Positions 6,740 through 7,146 of a stretch of 7,146 nucleotides of DNA are shown here, in pieces. The DNA comes from Opitutus sp. GAS368 (GTDB lineage: Bacteria > Verrucomicrobiota > Verrucomicrobiae > Opitutales > UBA953). Every line of letters starts with the position of its first letter. Position 1 is the stretch's first letter. A program made the position numbers and the translations under genes. The stretch is taken from NCBI GenBank assembly GCA_943332745.1, contig CALQQQ010000057.1, forward strand, positions 1 through 7,146, in the 5' to 3' direction. A model generated the notes under the pieces. The model did no database searches. It saw nothing but the letters and a program-made list of their open reading frames with translations, and had not been told where the DNA came from.

Positions 6740-6759
6740 CGGGAGGCTGGCGGAGCAGC

Positions 6760-7029
6760 TTACTTAATCGAGCAAGCGGCGGAGGTCGTCGGAACGATCT
6801 CAACCTTGCGGTGCTCGGCGTCCCACTTGACGAGGCCGTCGGCCTTGGCGAAGAGGGTGTGGTCGCGGCCCATGCCGACATTGCGGCCAGCATTCATGCG
6901 GGTGCCGCGCTGGCGGATGATGATCGAACCTGCGGTGGCGAATTCGCCGCCGTAAAGCTTCACGCCGAGGCGCTTGGAGGTGGAATCGCGGCCGTTGGAG
7001 GAAGTGCCGCCGCCTTTCTTTGTTGCCAT
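6760..7029 (-). CDS. rpmA: 50S ribosomal protein L27
   Basis: An 89-residue L27, the large-subunit protein whose N-terminus reaches the peptidyl transferase centre. Visible hallmarks: [16 protein letters not shown] at the start, [11 protein letters not shown] (18-28), [11 protein letters not shown] (33-43) and [12 protein letters not shown] (51-62). The mature-type N-terminus begins directly at MATKK, so there is no Firmicutes-style cleavable leader. Length is standard. It follows rplU by 19 bp on the - strand, the conserved rplU-rpmA order, and ends in TAA just before an intrinsic terminator. The bases before the ATG (ACCACC on the coding strand) contain no Shine-Dalgarno, so initiation may depend on coupling or a leader-free mechanism. 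Identity is certain. Confidence 0.98.
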   Translation of the reverse strand: MATKKGGGTSSNGRDSTSKRLGVKLYGGEFATAGSIIIRQRGTRMNAGRNVGMGRDHTLFAKADGLVKWDAEHRKVEIVPTTSAACSIK

Positions 7030-7048
7030 GGTGGTAGGACGTTAAGGG

Positions 7049-7146
7049 TTAAGCAGAGATGGACTCGACCTTGATCACCGACAGTTCCTGGCGGTGGCCG
7101 CGACGGCGGTAGTAGCCCTTACGGCGGCGGTGCTTGAAGATGTCGA
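7049..7146 (-). CDS. rplU: 50S ribosomal protein L21 (C-terminal part; runs off the window)
   Basis: The last 31 residues of L21 are present. The segment [20 protein letters not shown], followed by a short strand with VIKVE, matches the family's basic C-terminal 'KRRKGYRRKQGHRQ' signature, which binds 23S rRNA. The TAA stop lies at 7049-7051. The gene continues past the window edge, so its start, promoter and any operon leader are not visible. Adjacency to rpmA supports the call. Confidence 0.95.
   Translation of the reverse strand, partial: DIFKHRRRKGYYRRRGHRQELSVIKVESISA

Noticed and set aside
6702..6745. The 11-bp hairpin as a bidirectional terminator
   Set aside because: Only the minus-strand side is followed by a T-rich tract; on the plus strand CGGG follows the stem.
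6506..7074. Plus-strand frames through the rpmA region
   Set aside because: They overlap the unmistakable L27 gene on the other strand and the intergenic hairpins; the products have no family features.
1..7146. CRISPR array, insertion sequence, tRNA or prophage remnants
   Set aside because: No regularly spaced repeats, transposase or integrase motifs, terminal inverted repeats or tRNA-like sequence were seen.

Overview
The window looks like chromosomal DNA from a high-GC member of the PVC superphylum, most likely Verrucomicrobiota and possibly an Opitutae-type lineage. This placement rests on gene content: a multi-CxxCH cytochrome next to a sorbosone/glucose-dehydrogenase-like beta-propeller, and a Tat-exported xylose-isomerase-like TIM-barrel protein, are hallmarks of PVC genomes. 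The placement is inferred by eye from protein families and was not checked by a search.

Positions 1-6277 (+ strand) hold a tightly packed, apparently co-transcribed cluster. It contains the 3' end of a DJ-1/PfpI-family gene (to 361), a Tat-signal sugar isomerase/epimerase-like protein (367-1290), a Sec-exported pentahaem c-type cytochrome (1287-3398), an exported beta-propeller dehydrogenase-like protein (3395-4876) and a NorM-type MATE efflux transporter (4913-6277, TTG start). Gaps are 5 bp, -4 bp, -4 bp and 36 bp, and both 4-bp overlaps are ATGA translational-coupling junctions. The middle three proteins all carry export signals. A plausible reading is a periplasmic carbohydrate or polyol oxidation module: the propeller oxidises a substrate, the cytochrome takes the electrons, and the TIM-barrel protein acts on a related sugar. 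The substrate cannot be read from the sequence. The DJ-1/PfpI protein could handle reactive carbonyl by-products, and the MATE pump could export a cation or toxic compound; both links are inference from position only.

Positions 6278-6372 are non-coding and hold a weak promoter candidate. Positions 6373-6636 encode an 87-residue acidic protein that I do not recognise. Positions 6637-6759 are a convergent intergenic region with several hairpins, including a clear intrinsic terminator for the opposite strand.

Positions 6760-7146 (- strand) hold the ribosomal protein operon rplU-rpmA: complete L27 and the C-terminal 31 residues of L21, in the conserved order. No tRNA, rRNA, CRISPR array, insertion sequence or prophage feature was seen. 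The most interesting content is the split, two-gene form of the PVC-type haem dehydrogenase and its coupling to a TIM-barrel protein whose usual metal-site residues seem partly replaced.
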